A DNA stretch of 64,000 bases from Actinomycetota bacterium (lineage in GTDB: Bacteria; Actinomycetota; Actinomycetes; Streptosporangiales; Streptosporangiaceae), in contig JAFAYQ010000004.1 in the NCBI GenBank assembly GCA_019240215.1, positions 1-64,000 of the forward strand, written 5' to 3'. The position numbers and the translations under genes are program-made. The notes under the pieces are model-generated. The model saw nothing but the letters and a program-made list of their open reading frames with translations. It was not told the origin of the DNA and did no database searches. Below, piece after piece: positions 63,207 to 64,000 of this stretch (its first letter is position 1; each line of letters begins with the position of its first letter).

Positions 63207-64000
63207 AGGCCGTCCGCTTGCACGCGTTCAACCAGTCGCCGCAGATCGACGACGTCCCGGAGCCCAAGATCACCCATCCGCTGGACGTGATCGTGAAGAT
63301 CGGCGGGGCCGGGGTCTGCCCGACCGACCTGCACATCACCCTCGGCCAGTGGGACAGCCGGATGAACACGCCGCTGCCCTACACGCTGGGCCACGAGAAC
63401 GCGGGCTGGGTCTCCGAGGTCGGCTCGGCCGTCACCAACGTGGCCGTCGGCGACACCGTGATCCTGCACCCCACCCCGACCTGCGGACTCTGCCACGCCT
63501 GCCGGGCGGGCGACGACATGCACTGCATCAACAGCACGTTCCCGGGGCTGTCGACCGACGGCGGCATGGCTGAGTACCTGCTCACCTCGGCCCGGGCCTG
63601 CATCAAGCTCGACCCGTCCACCCAGCCCAAGGACGTGGCGGCGCTGGCCGACGCCGGCATCACCGCCTACCACGCGGTCCGCAAGGCCCTGCCGCTGCTC
63701 TACCCGGGTACCACCTGCGTCGTCATCGGGGCCGGGGGCCTCGGCCACATCGGCATCCAGTCGCTGGCCGCGCTCAGCGCCACCCGGATCATCGTGGTCG
63801 ACCGCAACCCGGACGCGCTCAAGCTGGCCGAGCAGCTCGGCGCCAGCCACACCGTGGTCGCCGACGGCAACCAGGTCGAGGCGGTCAAGGAGCTGACCGA
63901 CGGCAACGGCGCCAACGTGGTGCTGGACTTCGTGGCGGAAGAGGGCGCCGAGAACGAAGGCTGGGACATGACCGCCCCGGGCGGTTCGTACTTCGTCATC
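63203..64000 (+). CDS. adh: Zinc-dependent alcohol dehydrogenase (3' end outside window)
   Basis: The first 266 residues of a medium-chain NAD(P)-dependent alcohol dehydrogenase probably oxidise the alcohol formed by the monooxygenase. Catalytic zinc: C39 (GVCPTD), H64-E65 (GHENAG). Structural zinc: C94, C97, C100, C108. Rossmann: GAGGLGHIGIQSLAAL. The ATG overlaps the DUF59 stop, with GGAGGACCA upstream. The gene continues past 64000; in mycobacterial clusters a GroEL-like gene follows, which cannot be checked here. Confidence 0.94.
   Translation, partial: MKAVRLHAFNQSPQIDDVPEPKITHPLDVIVKIGGAGVCPTDLHITLGQWDSRMNTPLPYTLGHENAGWVSEVGSAVTNVAVGDTVILHPTPTCGLCHACRAGDDMHCINSTFPGLSTDGGMAEYLLTSARACIKLDPSTQPKDVAALADAGITAYHAVRKALPLLYPGTTCVVIGAGGLGHIGIQSLAALSATRIIVVDRNPDALKLAEQLGASHTVVADGNQVEAVKELTDGNGANVVLDFVAEEGAENEGWDMTAPGGSYFVI

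Overview
The window is chromosomal DNA from a high-GC filamentous-type actinomycete. Evidence is the very high G+C, GTG/TTG starts, leaderless-looking promoters, the mtrA-mtrB-lpqB set, a mycothiol-dependent-type DinB protein, a 180-kDa-class NAD-glutamate dehydrogenase, and the prfB-ftsE-ftsX-smpB-ssrA block. From memory, the order mtrA-mtrB-lpqB-hpf-response regulator-YcaQ-like-small membrane protein-secA matches the Streptomyces secA region, except that comF is missing here. I cannot name the genus.

Layout. 1-1744: 3' end of a canonical S-adenosylhomocysteine hydrolase followed directly by an archaeal/Thermotoga-type SAHH paralogue with altered active-site residues. 1695-6176 (minus): GntR regulator, ABC ATPase and three permeases, two of them a tandem duplication. 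6260-8225: uracil-DNA glycosylase and a cytochrome P450. 8673-21193: envelope/division two-component system MtrAB with LpqB, ribosome hibernation factor, orphan NarL-type regulator, YcaQ-like glycosylase, SecA and an Rv3235-like protein. 21194-22441: a 1.2-kb gene-poor stretch rich in inverted repeats. 22442-24837: GlcNAc-6-P deacetylase and a SIS-domain sugar isomerase/deaminase. 24913-28817 (minus): ssuCBAD sulfonate uptake and desulfonation operon. 28935-36450: two HAD proteins, an orphan Vsr endonuclease, a secreted GH12-type glucanase, P5C dehydrogenase and a three-gene stress/envelope operon (holin-like, DUF3618, DUF4235). 36451-49468: NAD-GDH, a lipoprotein, prfB, a zinc-ribbon membrane microprotein, ftsEX, smpB, a penicillin-binding-protein homologue that has lost all three catalytic motifs, and tmRNA (tag ANKTRTSVALAA). 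49519-53783: ArsR/SRPBCC/DinB operon, a remnant of an alcohol dehydrogenase gene, a GntR/FCD regulator divergent from an alpha/beta hydrolase, and a GDPD-like protein. 54354-64000: a propane-type (MimABCD/PrmABCD) soluble diiron monooxygenase cluster with its MimR-like activator, an unrecognised 88-aa protein upstream of the hydroxylase gene, an amidohydrolase, a DUF59 protein and a zinc alcohol dehydrogenase cut by the window end.

How they work together: the last cluster is one catabolic unit. MimR probably senses substrate or product and activates the operon from candidate GTCTCA/TGAGAC palindromes. The diiron hydroxylase (PrmA+PrmC), reductase (PrmB) and coupling protein (PrmD) hydroxylate a short alkane or ketone, and the dehydrogenase oxidises the alcohol. 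The most unusual items are the catalytically dead-looking PBP beside smpB/ssrA, the divergent SAHH paralogue, a repeated structured element at 8.3 and 21.65 kb, the small protein and paired operators of the monooxygenase cluster, and an apparent ATT start codon in a HAD gene.
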